This document shows, piece after piece, positions 1-10,620 of a DNA stretch of 64,000 bases (within the stretch, counting starts at the first letter, position 1; the number at the start of each line of letters is the position of its first letter). The notes under the pieces were generated by a model that was not told where the DNA came from, did no database searches, and saw only the letters and a program-made list of their open reading frames with translations. The DNA comes from Gari tellinella (Eukaryota > Mollusca > Bivalvia > Cardiida > Psammobiidae). The translations under genes and the position numbers were made by a program. The DNA lies in the NCBI GenBank assembly GCA_922989275.2, contig OV277861.1, positions 52,429,623 to 52,493,622 on the forward strand, given 5' to 3'.

Positions 1-53
1 GCGTTCGATAGATTCCATATACTAAACTGCCGTCTGCTGAAATTCTGAAACTA

Positions 54-1556
54 AAGTACTCCTTCCCTATACAACGGCCCTCCGAACGGAACAACGATTA
101 CCTCCTTATAGCAGCGTTTGTCGCTGTTTTTCAAGACAATTATGATTTACCGTTTCGATGTTGCAATATCGTCTGCTAAAATTTGTCGTCCGCTGCTTTT
201 TCTCAAAGTTACATATTGGATATTTTGACAAAAAAAGCCAACATAATGACAAGTGGCAAACAGCTTAAATCCAGATCAGACGCCACCTAACGCGGCGTCT
301 GATTATGATTCAAGATGTTTGCAAATGTTACCCAAGTCGTGCTCAGCACTCTAAAATTATTATTTACAATTTGGGTCTCCCATTTGGTGTTGTTGTATTA
401 AATTTACTCATACTGGAAACTTATCTACCGCAGTAAAGGCTTTATCTGAGCAAGCTCTTAAGGCATATCATAACTTATTATATCTCTTTGAAGAAGTCGA
501 TTTTGATTTCAGCACAAAACTAAAACTATTTTAAACTATGGTTGTACCTATTCTAACGTATGGATCGGAGGTTTGGGTGTATATAATTTTAAAGAAGTTG
601 ATACATTGTATGTCAAATTTTGTAAATATATCCTCGGTGTTAAAAAGCAAACACCTAATATGGCAGTATTTGGTGAAATAGGTCGATTTCCATTGTCTCA
701 TATCTGTAAGGAACGTTCTTTGAAGTTCTGGACTAAAATCATGAGTAATCAAGATTCATACCTTTACCACATGTATGTAGATCAACTTAATAGTATAAAT
801 GGATCCTGTTGGTCAAAACGAATAAATTCACTTATAAATCATTTAGGTTTTACATATACTATTAACAATTTTAACCCTGACCGAAGTACATTTGTAAATC
901 TTAGTAGAAGACTACGGGATCAATTTCTGCAGGGATGGACTGAAAACATTAATAGCACCAATAAACTTGATTATTATAAACAATTTAAGAAATCTTATGA
1001 ATATGAACAGTATTTGGATATAATACATTATGATTCTTTGAGAACGGCCATAACGAGAATTCGTCTTTATTCAAATAAATTAGAAATTGAAGCTGGAAGA
1101 TTTACTGGTACAGATAGAAATCAAATATGCAAATTATGTAATTTAAATGTAGTTGAAACGGAGTATCATTTTATCATGTGTTGTCCGAGATACAAAGATG
1201 TCAGATTAAAATATTTAGGAAATATTCCATGGCCTACTATTAATAAATACATTTTCTTAATGAGTTCTACAAACAAAAGAATATTGTATAATTTAGGAAA
1301 TTTTATTAAAAGTGCCTTTAACATTAGACAAAATGCCCTTGAATTGTAAATTGTTTCTACTAACTTATATGTAATTTAAAACAGTATAGTCTACTTATAC
1401 TTATTATATATGTAGTGAATATGTTGTATTATTTGATTGTATTGAATTGTATTGTTTTGCCTAAGCCATACCCATGTATCTTTGTAAATGGCCAAAGGCA
1501 TAATTTGCCGATTTGCCAATAAATGTAAACTGAACTGTTGTAGAGAGGGCGCACTG
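54..1556. mobile_element. Family B MITE split by a LINE
   Basis: The left end (CTCCTTCCCTATACAACGG from about 59) and right end (GTTGTAGAGAGGGCGCACTG) are B-type inverted repeats flanked by TA. The central hairpin core is at about 250-330. The element is interrupted in its right arm by the LINE at 398-1535; removing that restores the usual arm GGGTGTTGTTGTAGAGAGGG. Confidence 0.7.
398..1535 (+). pseudogene. 5'-truncated LINE: reverse transcriptase C-terminal region
   Basis: The open frame at 573-1349 (258 codons) reads like the C-terminal third of an invertebrate non-LTR retrotransposon protein: a GEIGRFPLSH motif, then a zinc-finger-like CKLCN/EYHFIMCCPRY pattern near residues 186-210, followed by the C-terminus. 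The same protein continues upstream from about 401 (LTYGSEVW just before 576), but that part has an in-frame TAA near 534 where a sense codon is expected and a one-base frameshift at about 576, so it cannot be functional. The 3' UTR ends AATAAATGTAAACTGAAC without a poly(A). It is flanked by 7-bp duplications TGTTGTA at 391-397 and 1536-1542. Clade assignment (CR1/Jockey-like) is tentative. Confidence 0.82.
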
Positions 1557-1580
1557 TAACTATTTCATTTGAGATATATA

Positions 1581-1826
1581 CAGTGGAGAATCTGTTATTC
1601 TTTCCCAATAAACGCGTTTACGCTAAAACTTTTATTTGCAGTGCAAACAGTTTGGAGCCAGATCAGACGCCGGGTTACCCGGCGTCTGATCAGGCTCCAA
1701 ACTGTTTACCACCAAGATAAACAAGAATTATCAGAATTGTCCAAAAGTTGTTATTTTCTACGTTTTAGTGTTTTGCGTTTGCGTACGTTTGCGTTTAAAC
1801 GGGAAAGAATAACAGATTCTCCACTG
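1581..1826 (-). mobile_element. Family A MITE, copy 1 (246 bp)
   Basis: Perfect-type ends CAGTGGAGAATCTGTTATTC and their complement, flanked by TA. The internal palindrome is CAAACAGTTTGGAGCC...GGCTCCAAACTGTTT. '-' here means the AATAAACGCG arm comes first. Reading frames across it are translations of the repeat. Confidence 0.85.
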
Positions 1827-2040
1827 TATACAGCAGAGGTGCACTTTGAATTGCAAACAGTTTTGGTTCTGATTCTACACCGAATATTCCGGCATATGAT
1901 CTTGATCTTACATCTCTCACGGGCAAAGGTTTGCACTTACCAGAACGAATTGTTGTCTGCTTCAAAATCTGCCGTCTACAATGATGCATTCCAAATATGG
2001 TATTCATTAATTTCTTAATGAGATACATCGATACATGTGT

Positions 2041-2370
2041 CAAACAGTTCGCACCCTGACCGGATGCCGAATTACTCGGCGTCTGATCAGGGTTCAAACT
2101 TTTTGCGATTATTTTCGCGATATTTATTTCCGCGTTCAAACGATTAAGTGGTGTATAAAATGGTTCATTGCCTTCGCATAAATGAGGTTGAACGAGCTGG
2201 AAGCTTTCAGCTCCGATCCTTTTCCTGTACTTTGTGTAAATTCTCAAAAGAGTTAATACTGTTTTGAACCCTAAGTATACGAAAAACCAATATTTGAATT
2301 TGTAAGCAATTTGAATCCAGAAACAGGCGTCTGCTTACGCGGCGTCTGCTCAGGATTCAAATTGTTCGAC
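2041..2370. repeat. Two diverged GATCAG-type hairpin cores
   Basis: Cores at about 2041-2107 (CGGCGTCTGATCAGGGTTC arm) and 2305-2370 (CGGCGTCTGCTCAGGATTC arm) retain the MITE core palindrome, but the surrounding termini are too decayed to name a family. Confidence 0.5.
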
Positions 2371-2684
2371 ACTTTGTTTTTTATTTTCGCTAATTCCATT
2401 GAGGTGAAAACCCAATTTGAAGATTTTTTTTGCAAACGATATCTTTAAAGCTGGAGATATGATAGCAGGGTAAAGGTGAAAGCTATAGCAATCGATAACT
2501 TAAATATTATAACGCTATTTGAACTAGATATGCTATTAATTCATGCTATTAACTCCATTTAAACCAGACATGCATGTAAAGGGGGTCATTTACAAATTCA
2601 TTCAAAATGCACCGGCAACGGATCTATGATACATATCAGATTGATCTTATATTACATTAAATTGTATATATTTACAGCGCTCCC

Positions 2685-3097
2685 TCTCTACAGCGACACC
2701 CAATGGGAGACACATATTGTGTGTGTTGTTCGGAGGGAGTCATTATAGGAAGGGAAAATTAACACTTGGCATACATTTGCAAACAGCTTGAATCAAGATC
2801 AGACGCTGCAGTCTGGGTAGCAAACAGTTTGGAGCCTGGTTCCAAGGTTATAAAGCTTTTGAGTTGAGTTTCAAATCGTTCTCAATCGTTTGATTGGTCA
2901 GATTTGAGTTTTTGCTCAGCAAAAACTCAATCTGACAAATCAAGTGATTGAGAACGATTTGAAACTCAACTCAAAAGCTTTATGTAACCTTAAAGCCTGC
3001 TGATCTCGGTTTCTGATCTGACCCAAAGCTGTTTGTAATGGACACTATTCTTTTAGCATAAACGCGTTTATAAGGAACGCCCAGCGTCTTTTCCATG
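2685..3097. mobile_element. Chimeric B/A MITE with an inserted hairpin
   Basis: Begins as family B (CAGCGCTCCCTCTCTACAGC, conserved to the AAACAGCTTGAATC arm near 2790) and ends as family A (CTTTTAGCATAAACGCGTTT into a decayed end at about 3097). The switch occurs around 2805-2822, inside the shared core, as expected for recombination between MITE cores. A separate hairpin interrupts the A half. Confidence 0.5.
2839..2994. mobile_element. Foldback hairpin, about 70-bp arms
   Basis: Arms starting AAGGTTATAAAGCTTTTGAG pair with the complementary arm ending at 2991, with almost no loop (AGCAAAAACTC region). Flanking GCCTG at 2834-2838 and 2995-2999 may be a 5-bp target duplication. Confidence 0.6.
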
Positions 3098-3282
3098 TAA
3101 CATAAAATGATTTAGTCCACTGCATGTATATCTTGGTTTTATCGTTAAATTAATGCTACGTCTGACAATCTAAGCATAAAACATGAAAGCAAATTTCATT
3201 GCAATTTGCATTTCAACATGCCTTAAGGCGTCTCATTCACCTTTAAAAGCACTAGATTTAATCGTTCCTTGATTAGCATTTT

Positions 3283-3350
3283 GCAAACAGATTGGGTCCC
3301 CGATCAGAAGCCAAGTAACTCGGCGTCTGATTAGAGATTTAAACTGTTTG
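3283..3350. repeat. Isolated diverged GATCAG-type core
   Basis: GCAAACAGATTGGGTCCCCG and the complementary right arm TTTAAACTGTTTG around an AACTCGGCGTCTGATTAG centre. Flanking termini are not recognisable. Confidence 0.45.
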
Positions 3351-3466
3351 ACATGCGTTCTAGTATGTTTTAAACTTGAAACTAGCAAAAACTAAACTTG
3401 TGAAAACGTATTACAGACAATACTTTTGTAGCAGAGGATATACACTCGTATGTTAGGAGCTATGTA

Positions 3467-3896
3467 TAATGCAGAAGACGTCATTATTACCAGTTTAACC
3501 CATTTATGCCCAGTGGATTATTCCATGTTTATATATTGGGTTAGTCCATTTTTTATCAAACGAATGCCTGGTCAAAATTTTCATTTTCATTTTGTTTTAT
3601 ATTGAAATTCTTAACAGCAAACAGTGTAGACTCTGATCAGACACCGCATAAATGGGATCGTGGGCACAAATGGGTTAAACGCAAACGAACCCGAACGCAT
3701 ACAATGCAATAAAATCTAGATGGTCTTTTTCGAAATTTAACGATTTATTTTGATCTGAGTGGCAAATAATTTGGAGCCTGAACAGACGCCAGGTTTCCCG
3801 GCGTATGATCATGTTCCAAACTGTTTGCACTGGAAAAAATAGTTTTAGCGTAAACGCGTTTATTGGGAGAGAATACATGTAGCGTCTTCTCCACAG
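3467..3896 (+). mobile_element. Diverged A-type MITE interrupted by family C
   Basis: Left end GCAGAAGACGTCATTATTACC, right end GAGAGAATACATGTAGCGTCTTC: the older 'GAAGACGTTATTC' A subfamily. The arm word GTTTAAACGC is split by the C element at its internal TTAA. Confidence 0.6.
3495..3678. mobile_element. Family C MITE (TTAA target)
   Basis: Starts TTAACCCATTTATGCCCAG and ends GGGCACAAATGGGTTAA. The core right arm is deleted (only GTGTAGACTCTGATCAGACACC remains). It sits exactly in the TTAA of the host A element. Confidence 0.75.
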
Positions 3897-4084
3897 TATA
3901 ATGCTTTGTAGACGTGGTGAATTAATGAGCTAAGTGTGTTAATGTCAGCAAAATATTGTCACAGGTACATGTATGCGCCATTATGCAATCTATATAAACT
4001 GGAACCTTGATAACTCATTACCGCGTCGCTCGATCTTTCTGTATTACTAGTTATTAACTTATATACTACTATATGTATAACAAG

Positions 4085-5190
4085 AGTTGTCAGAGAGACA
4101 ACAAAGCTCGCCACCGGCACCTTTAGAAACTTAAAAGCACACTCAAGGTCACAGAGGTAAACCTTTTTGCCTGCATGGAAAGGTCTTGTCCATATACACA
4201 TGCAAATCAAATATGAAAATAACACCTCAAGGGACATAGGAATTATAAGCATTTTTGAAACCTTAACGCAGATTTCGAAACCTAAAACATTTCGCGACCT
4301 TAGTTCAAGGTCAAGGACACTGGGCTAATTTTTTTGCATGCATGGAAAGGTCTTGTCCATATACACATGCATGCCAAATATGAAAGAAATATCTCAATGG
4401 ATATATGAGTTAAAGAAATGTTGAGAAACCTAAACGCAGACTTTGAAACCTAAACGCGGGTCCTAAGTTCAAGGTCAAGGTCAGAGGGCTCAAACATTTT
4501 GCATGTAAGGAAAGATCTTGGCCATATACACATGCAAACTGAATATGAAAGGAATATTTTAATGGACATAGGAGTAATAAAACTTTTGAGAAACCAAAAC
4601 ACAGATTTCGAAACCTAAACATGGGCCCTAAGTTCAAAGTCACAGGGGTCCAAATGTTGCTGTGCCTGGAAAGGTCTTGTCCATATATACACACATAAAC
4701 CAACTATGAAAGCAATACCTCAAGGGGCATAGAAGTTAAAGGCATTTCTAGAAACCTAAACGCAGATTTCGAAACCTAAACGCAGGCCCTAAGTTCAAGG
4801 TCAAGGTCACAGGGGTCTACATTTTTCTGTGCATGGAAAGGTCTTGTCCATATACACACACACATACCAACTATGAAATCAATACCTCAAGGGACATAGA
4901 AGTTAAAGGCATTTTTCGAAACCTAAACGCAAATTTCGAAACCTAAACGCAGGCCCTTAGTTCAAGGTCAAGGTCACATGGTCCAAATTTTTCTGTGCAT
5001 GGGGAGGTTTTGTCCATATACACACACATACCAACTATGAAAGCAATACCTCAAGGGACATAGAAGTTATAGACATTTTCTTAATATTGTTTACGCCGTT
5101 CACGACTACGCCGACGACAACGACAACGACGACGACTACACCGGGGGTATTGCAATAGCTCGTCATGTACTTCGTACAGGCGAGCTAAAA
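4085..5190. repeat. Tandem array of ~165-bp units in an AGCTCGCC/GGCGAGCT-ended element
   Basis: The phrase GGAAAGGTCTTGTCCATATA (with variants) recurs at about 4178, 4345, 4510, 4669, 4837 and 5001, giving a 159-168 bp period and about six units. Each unit also carries GAAACCTAAACGCAG and TTCAAGGTCAAGGTCA. The array is bounded by AAAGCTCGCCACC (about 4107) and a GACGACGACTACACC stretch ending GGCGAGCTAAAA (5181-5192). Minus-strand frames here simply read the repeat. Confidence 0.75.
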
Positions 5191-5192
5191 CT

Positions 5193-5770
5193 CTTTTAAG
5201 TATGGTCACCCCTAATTTCAAAGTTAGACGCAACAGCGCTGCGTTTTAAAAGTTGAACTACAAGAATATGGGACTTACAGTAACCCTTTACTACACTGTT
5301 TGTTTCTGGTTGTGTAGACAGGTGTCTGAAACAGATTGAAAGTAAAACAGACACGGACGCACACACGTATACGGACAGGACACTCACTATATGCCTTTCG
5401 CATCTACATGTATACATATAGATACCTGGGCGTAAAATCTACGACCAATCATATGACAAGATCCATTCCAAATGCAATAGCTACTTTCATATTCAATTTT
5501 ATACGTGAATCAGCAAGCGTTAAAGTGTTGCCTGCTTCATAAATGGAACCCAATACAACACACTTCACAAACTCATCTTTAGGTGTTTTATTTTTCTATA
5601 TCTATACTAAAAGCGTAGTCAATACGATTCTAATTGGCCTACAATAACCGTCAGATACAGAGTTATCTGACGTGCAGTGTCGTGATATATACTGTTTCTG
5701 CAACTGTCAGCATGTTGTGCATTGCTGTCATGCAAACGACAGATCACCACAGGGAAATAGAAGCAGCTAA
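5193..5770. other. Gene-free stretch
   Basis: No gene recognised. The GGACGCACACACGTATACGG and CTCACTATATGCCTTTCGCA words at about 5350-5405 resemble the right end of the element at 24083-24384, suggesting an old fragment. Confidence 0.35.
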
Positions 5771-5986
5771 TTAACCCCTTCACAACCTTACCCTGAGTGT
5801 AATGATTATTTGCAAATAGTTTGGATTCTGGTCAGACGCCGCGTAACGCGGCGTCTGACCAGAATCCAAACTGTTTGATAGTCATTACGATATTATTTTA
5901 GTCAATTTACCTAAATTTTAAATTTGAGAAAAAAGCAGACGAGAATTTTGTTTAATCTGATGACGTCATGGCTGTGACGGGGTTAA
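5771..5986. mobile_element. Family E MITE, intact TTAA ends
   Basis: TTAACCCCTTCACAACC to CTGTGACGGGGTTAA with an almost perfect core (GTTTGGATTCTGGTCAGACG and complement). The TTAA target is present at both ends. Confidence 0.8.
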
Positions 5987-6325
5987 TGGACAAATGAAAT
6001 TGATTTCGCCTATTGTGTGCATATTGACACTCATATTAGCCGTATATAATATTAATAGATCCTTCAATAGATATAGTATATGCGCTGCGTGCAACTCTAA
6101 ACCGAGCGCCACCTGGGAGACGACACGCGACTGGTTCAATGTTTCAACCCCTTTCCCGCCATAATTATTATCGTTTGCTTAAAAATGTCGTCAGTATTTA
6201 TTTTGCTTCAGATTTAGATGTTAGGCATTATAACTTTGGCAGTGTTACAAGACTAGTATAACAAAGTTTGATCTTAGGTCATTTTTATTTCAAATGCGAG
6301 TGAAATTGCAAAGTCTTCACTTTCA

Positions 6326-6398
6326 CTCCTTATAACAACTCATTGCGAACAACACTTCCATTTGGGTGTTCTTGTAGAGAGCGAGTATTGCACATTGT
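6326..6398. repeat. Family B right-end fragment
   Basis: CTCCTTATAACAACTC followed by CATTTGGGTGTTCTTGTAGA, the arm of family B. The rest of the element is not recognisable. Confidence 0.45.
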
Positions 6399-6464
6399 AT
6401 GTATATGCGCTGAGAGTAGAAAGCACAATAAACCAACCACCACATAGGGGACGACATACGTATA

Positions 6465-6657
6465 CAGTCGAACTTCGATATATCGAACTCGTTTAATTCG
6501 AACTATCCGATTTGACGACACATGAATTGCATTGTTTCATGCTCGGTTAAGTCGAACATACACGTGTTTCAAAGTTAAAACGTGGCTTAGCCACGTTTTA
6601 ACTTTGAAATACGGATATGTTCGACATAACCGAGTTCGAGTTATGGAAGTTCGACTG
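6465..6657. mobile_element. Pogo/Tigger-like MITE (193 bp)
   Basis: TIR CAGTCGAACTTCGATATA with GGAAGTTCGACTG at the other end, flanked by TA. The central hairpin is CAAAGTTAAAACGTGGCTTA and its complement. The CAGTCGAAC-type end and TA duplication are typical of pogo/Tigger (Tc1/mariner superfamily). A fragment of the same central arm lies at about 31603-31680. Confidence 0.65.
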
Positions 6658-6775
6658 TAGTTTAATATTTAGCAGGCAGTAAACGGTCCTACTGATGTTA
6701 AGTTCACTTATTATGACATTCATATAGATACATACTTATAGTTTAAATACAATTGGAAGACGAAAGTAAGATTTG

Positions 6776-6985
6776 AAGACAGGTGATCTCAAAGAAAGTA
6801 AAGAAAACAATGCTTTATTGCGCAATCTACTTTACTTTCAGTCTGCTTTAAGCTAAGATCTGCTAAGATAAACCTTTATGGTGCATAGCTGCATAAACAT
6901 GACTGCGTAAATAGGAACAATTTATTTTTCAGTCAAGGAATACATTAAATGTATAAAAGGCGTATATTTGGTGGAATGGGTTAAA
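6776..6985. mobile_element. Family F-type MITE, degenerate
   Basis: Second-class core (CTTTACTTTCAGTCTGCTTTAAGC) with the F right side (AAATAGGAACAATTTATTTTTC, ending GGAATGGGTTAAAAG). The left end is decayed. Confidence 0.5.
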
Positions 6986-6996
6986 AGATTCGTCTA

Positions 6997-7262
6997 CTGT
7001 ATACAGAGAAGACGTTATTTTTTCCTGTTTAAGCGCAAACGAAACGCAAACGAATTATAATAAAGTGGAGAAAATGACAACTTTTAGAAATATACAAGGG
7101 TGCATTTTAATCGGAGTTGAACATGGGTTGGAGCCTGATCAGACGCCGCATTACCTGGTGTCTGATCTGGCTCCAAACTGTATTTAAAATTCCAAACTGC
7201 TTGCACCGAAAATAATTATTTTGGCATAGACGCGGTTATTTTGAAAGAATAACGTCGTCTCC
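6997..7262 (+). mobile_element. Old A-type MITE
   Basis: Ends ACAGAGAAGACGTTATTTTT and AATAACGTCGTCTCC, the GAAGACGTT subfamily. The core keeps TTGGAGCCTGATCAGACGCC, with an arm re-duplication (TCCAAACTG twice near 7168-7200). Confidence 0.55.
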
Positions 7263-7399
7263 TATATATAGTTTATGCGTTGCATGTCACTCCTCATTAA
7301 CGCTTTATCCTGCTGAAATACCTTCTGCTTAGAAATGTCGACTGCGAAAAAAGAGAAAAGTGTGAACCTATTTATAAGGTGCAAAACGAATTCAAAACG

Positions 7400-7464
7400 A
7401 TTTCAAACGGTCTGAATCCTTATCAGATGTACCCGGCGTCTGATCTGTATTCAAATTGTTTGCA
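7400..7464. repeat. Diverged GATCAG-type core
   Basis: TTTCAAACGGTCTGAATCC paired with TGTATTCAAATTGTTTGC around ACCCGGCGTCTGATC. The left core arm is shortened. Confidence 0.4.
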
Positions 7465-7651
7465 AATGCTGGTCAATTATTGGTAAGCATGCTACATGTC
7501 AGGGTTAAATGTCACATGGGAAAAGGTCTAGTCTGGTTTTATACCATATTTACACAAAACCAGACATAACTACATGCAGTGTATTCTAGTTTGCATCTGC
7601 AAGCAACATTATGAAATAGCCTTTTGTGTTATTCTATATTTGGGTAAGAGT

Positions 7652-7881
7652 TTAACCCATTTGTGCCCAAGATCCCATATACGGGACATAGGCAAACAGT
7701 GTAGACTCTGATCAGAGGCCGCATTATGCGGCGTTTGATCAGACTCGACACTGTTTGTTAATAGGAATTTCAAAATAAAACAAAATGAAAATGAACATTT
7801 TGACCAGGCATCCCTTAAATAAAAAATGGACTAATCCAATATACGAGACATTGAAGAATCCACTGAGCACAAATGGGTTAA
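7652..7881. mobile_element. Family C MITE, complete
   Basis: TTAACCCATTTGTGCCCAAG to GAGCACAAATGGGTTAA with TTAA at both ends. The core reads AAACAGTGTAGACTCTGATC and complement. Confidence 0.8.
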
Positions 7882-8227
7882 GCCGCAGTGTGATCATGAG
7901 AGAACCTGGCAGCTAAAGGATTAATAAGCTAGTGTTGTTAATATTTATAGCTATTATTGTTGTTGTGGCTACTATTGGTGCAACTGCTTAAGGCAGCGAC
8001 CTGCCTTAAAATCCACATGTTGACCTACTTTTGTTTTTTCGTAATGTTTGGATTGTTCTAGAAAAATAGAATAATCAAGTTTACTTCAGAATGTTGTACG
8101 AATGTACATCTATTTATCCACCAGAAATTAATCCTTTTTTTTTAAATCGTTTTCATTGTTCAGTTTAATACATTTCTCAAAATTATCTGATTTTTTCAGT
8201 TTATTGATGGTCATTGATAATATCCTA

Positions 8228-8473
8228 CAGTGGAGAATCTGTTATTCTTTCCCGTTTAAACGCAAACGTACGCAAACGCAAAGCACTAAAACGTAGAAAA
8301 GAACAACTTTTGGACAATTCTGATAATTCTTGTTTATCTTGGTGGCAAACAGTTTGGAGCCTGATCAGACGCCGGGTTACCCGGCGTCTGATCTGGCTCC
8401 AAACTGTTTGCACTGCAAATAATAGTTTTAGCGTAAACGCGTTTATTGGGAAAGAATAACAGATTCTCCACTG
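8228..8473 (+). mobile_element. Family A MITE, copy 2 (246 bp)
   Basis: Both 28-bp ends intact with TA on each side; GTTTAAACGCAAACG arm first. A near-identical relative of 22927-23172 and 52825-53070. Confidence 0.88.
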
Positions 8474-8758
8474 TATATCGAGTGTTGTTTTCTTGAGCGG
8501 ATTAGGGCTGAGTCAAAATCTTGAACTCGACTTTGACTATAGAGGTTTTAAACTGTTGAAGTTTAAAAGTTTTGACACCATCAAAAATGGTTTCAAAGGT
8601 TTGAAACCATCAAAACCATCATGTTCATCAATACTTTCATAGAAACCACCTTCTAGATTTTGATAGAAGACATGCTTTGGCTAAGAAAACACCACATGTC
8701 CGCTTTGACCCCAATGTCGATCGATAACTCTTGTCCTGCAAAAGGCAACGTTGTATGT
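8474..8758. other. Spacer between two A copies
   Basis: No gene. A small inverted motif (CATCAAAAATGG and GTTTGAAACCATC, about 8578-8610) is the only structure seen. Confidence 0.4.
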
Positions 8759-8759
8759 A

Positions 8760-9012
8760 CAGTGGAGAATCTGTTATTCTTTCCCGTTTAAACGCAAACG
8801 TACGCAAACGCAAAGCGCTAAAACGTAGAAAAGAACAATTTTTGGACAATTCTGATATTTCATGTTTATCTTGGTGGCAAACAGTTTGGAGCCTGATCAG
8901 ACGCCGGGTTACCCGGCGTCTGATCTGGCTCCAAACTGTTTGTATTGTAAATAATAGTTTTAGCGTTTTAACGTTTGCGTTTAAACGGGAAAGAATAACA
9001 GATTCTCCACTG
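8760..9012 (+). mobile_element. Family A MITE with symmetrised ends (253 bp)
   Basis: Left side is standard. The right side leaves the normal arm after AATAGTTTTAGCG and continues TTTTAACGTTTGCGTTTAAA, the sequence of the left arm, up to CCACTG. Both ends therefore carry the GTTTAAACG arm, a likely arm-to-arm conversion. Shares ATATTTCATG and TGTATTGTAAATAATAG with 26501-26746. Confidence 0.8.
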
Positions 9013-9212
9013 TACATGTATGTGTAAATAGTTTGTTTCCTGTTAAGACGCCGAGGAACACAGTGTATGTTCCGCGAATCAAAACAGTTTGGTATTGATA
9101 TCGGCGTTTATTCAATCAAAATGCTTTTCGATTAAAACGTAATTTGAGATATCATCACAGACGACAATGTCTAAGCCTGCGATATTGCGATAGATAAATG
9201 GGTTTACATATA

Positions 9213-9558
9213 CAGCTTTCCCCCTCTACAACGGCCCTCCCAGCAACGACTCCCTCCTTACAACGACCCTCGTCGCTGTTCCCAAAACCAGACAATAATA
9301 TCTAAAGCTTCCACGGCTGCAATATCATCTGCTTAAAATTGTCGTCTGCTGGTTTTACATATTAGACATTTTGATTGAAAAAATATTATGACGAGTGACA
9401 AACAGCTTGAATCCAGATCATACGCCGCGTTACGCGGCGTCTGATCTGGATTCAAGCTGTTTGCAAATGTAAGCCAATTTCCCTCCCTATAACGACTCCC
9501 TCCGAACAACGAACACATTTTTGTCTCCCAGTAGGTGTCGTTGTAGAAAGAAGCGCAG
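9213..9558. mobile_element. Family B MITE
   Basis: CAGCTTTCCCCCTCTACAAC at the left and TTGTAGAAAGAAGCGCAG at the right, TA flanks, and a complete core AAACAGCTTGAATCCAGATC with its complement. The left arm contains the two CCTCC/CAACGACTCC repeats typical of the family. Confidence 0.7.
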
Positions 9559-10034
9559 TACAAGACAAGCCCATTACATAAGTACAGTAGAAAGCTTTTT
9601 ACTTGATAAATTTTCTGGAGGAAATTGTCTTTCTAGAAACATCGTAGGCGGGATGTGAGGGCAAAGATAAACTAGTCTGATCAGAACTACATAAATTACA
9701 ACATTGATCTTCAACGTTGAGACAGCGGCTAGATATAAATACTGGAATGGATAATCGACCTTTAGTCTGCGATGATATTTAGAGCTTCATAAATTTCACA
9801 TTTGGCGCTTGTTTTGTCTTAAAGTAGTTTTTCTATGAGGAAATACTACCATAGACACAGAATAAACAAAATTGCCATGTTTTTTTTTCATTTAAAATAG
9901 ATTTTATTGAAGTGGGCCCTTTAAAAAAGACAAAATAAGAAAAATCAATATGACACCTCTTATAGAAATGGTCATAGAGCCAAATATTGTACGCCAAAAT
10001 GTACAGTTTCTCCTTTTTCCATTCATCTTAAATA
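9559..10034. other. Gene-free stretch
   Basis: No coding signal or repeat recognised; a T-run lies near 9880. Confidence 0.35.
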
Positions 10035-10280
10035 CAGTGGAGAATGTGTTATTCTTTCCCAATAAACGCGTTTACGCTAAAACTATTATTTGCAGTGCAA
10101 ACAGTTTGGAGCCAGATCAGACGCTGGGTAACCCGGCGTCTGATCAGGCTCCAAACTGTTTGTCACCAAGATAAACAAGAATTATCAGAATTGTCCAAAA
10201 GTTGTTCTTTTCTACGTTTTAGTGCTTTGGGTTTGCGTACGTTTGCGTTTAAACGGGAAAGAATAACAGATTCTCCACTG
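10035..10280 (-). mobile_element. Family A MITE, copy (246 bp)
   Basis: Standard copy in the reverse arm order with TA flanks. The core has GCTGGGTAACCCGG at its centre, a single change from the usual GCCGGG. Confidence 0.86.
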
Positions 10281-10620
10281 TAGCTCTACAAAACAAAACC
10301 ATGATAGAGTGTTCTATACACTTTGAAAAATTCACAAATGCATGATTTTGATATACCCTAAAATGGTACACCGAAGAATTACGTGTTTCTTTGGGTCTCA
10401 AAATCGTTTGCAGTAGAGCTGTTGGCCTTATATATGAATGCGCTTGTTTGGAAATAATATATACCGCCTTCTCCACTGTATATATAACAAAAATAACCTA
10501 CGTCTGAAACACAGCAGAAATATGAAGCCCCTAATGACACGTTTGAGCTATTATTTATAGTGGCCTGTGTAAATATTGTAATCTCTGTAAGAAGCCAATA
10601 TTGATGGTGTTGTATATCCT

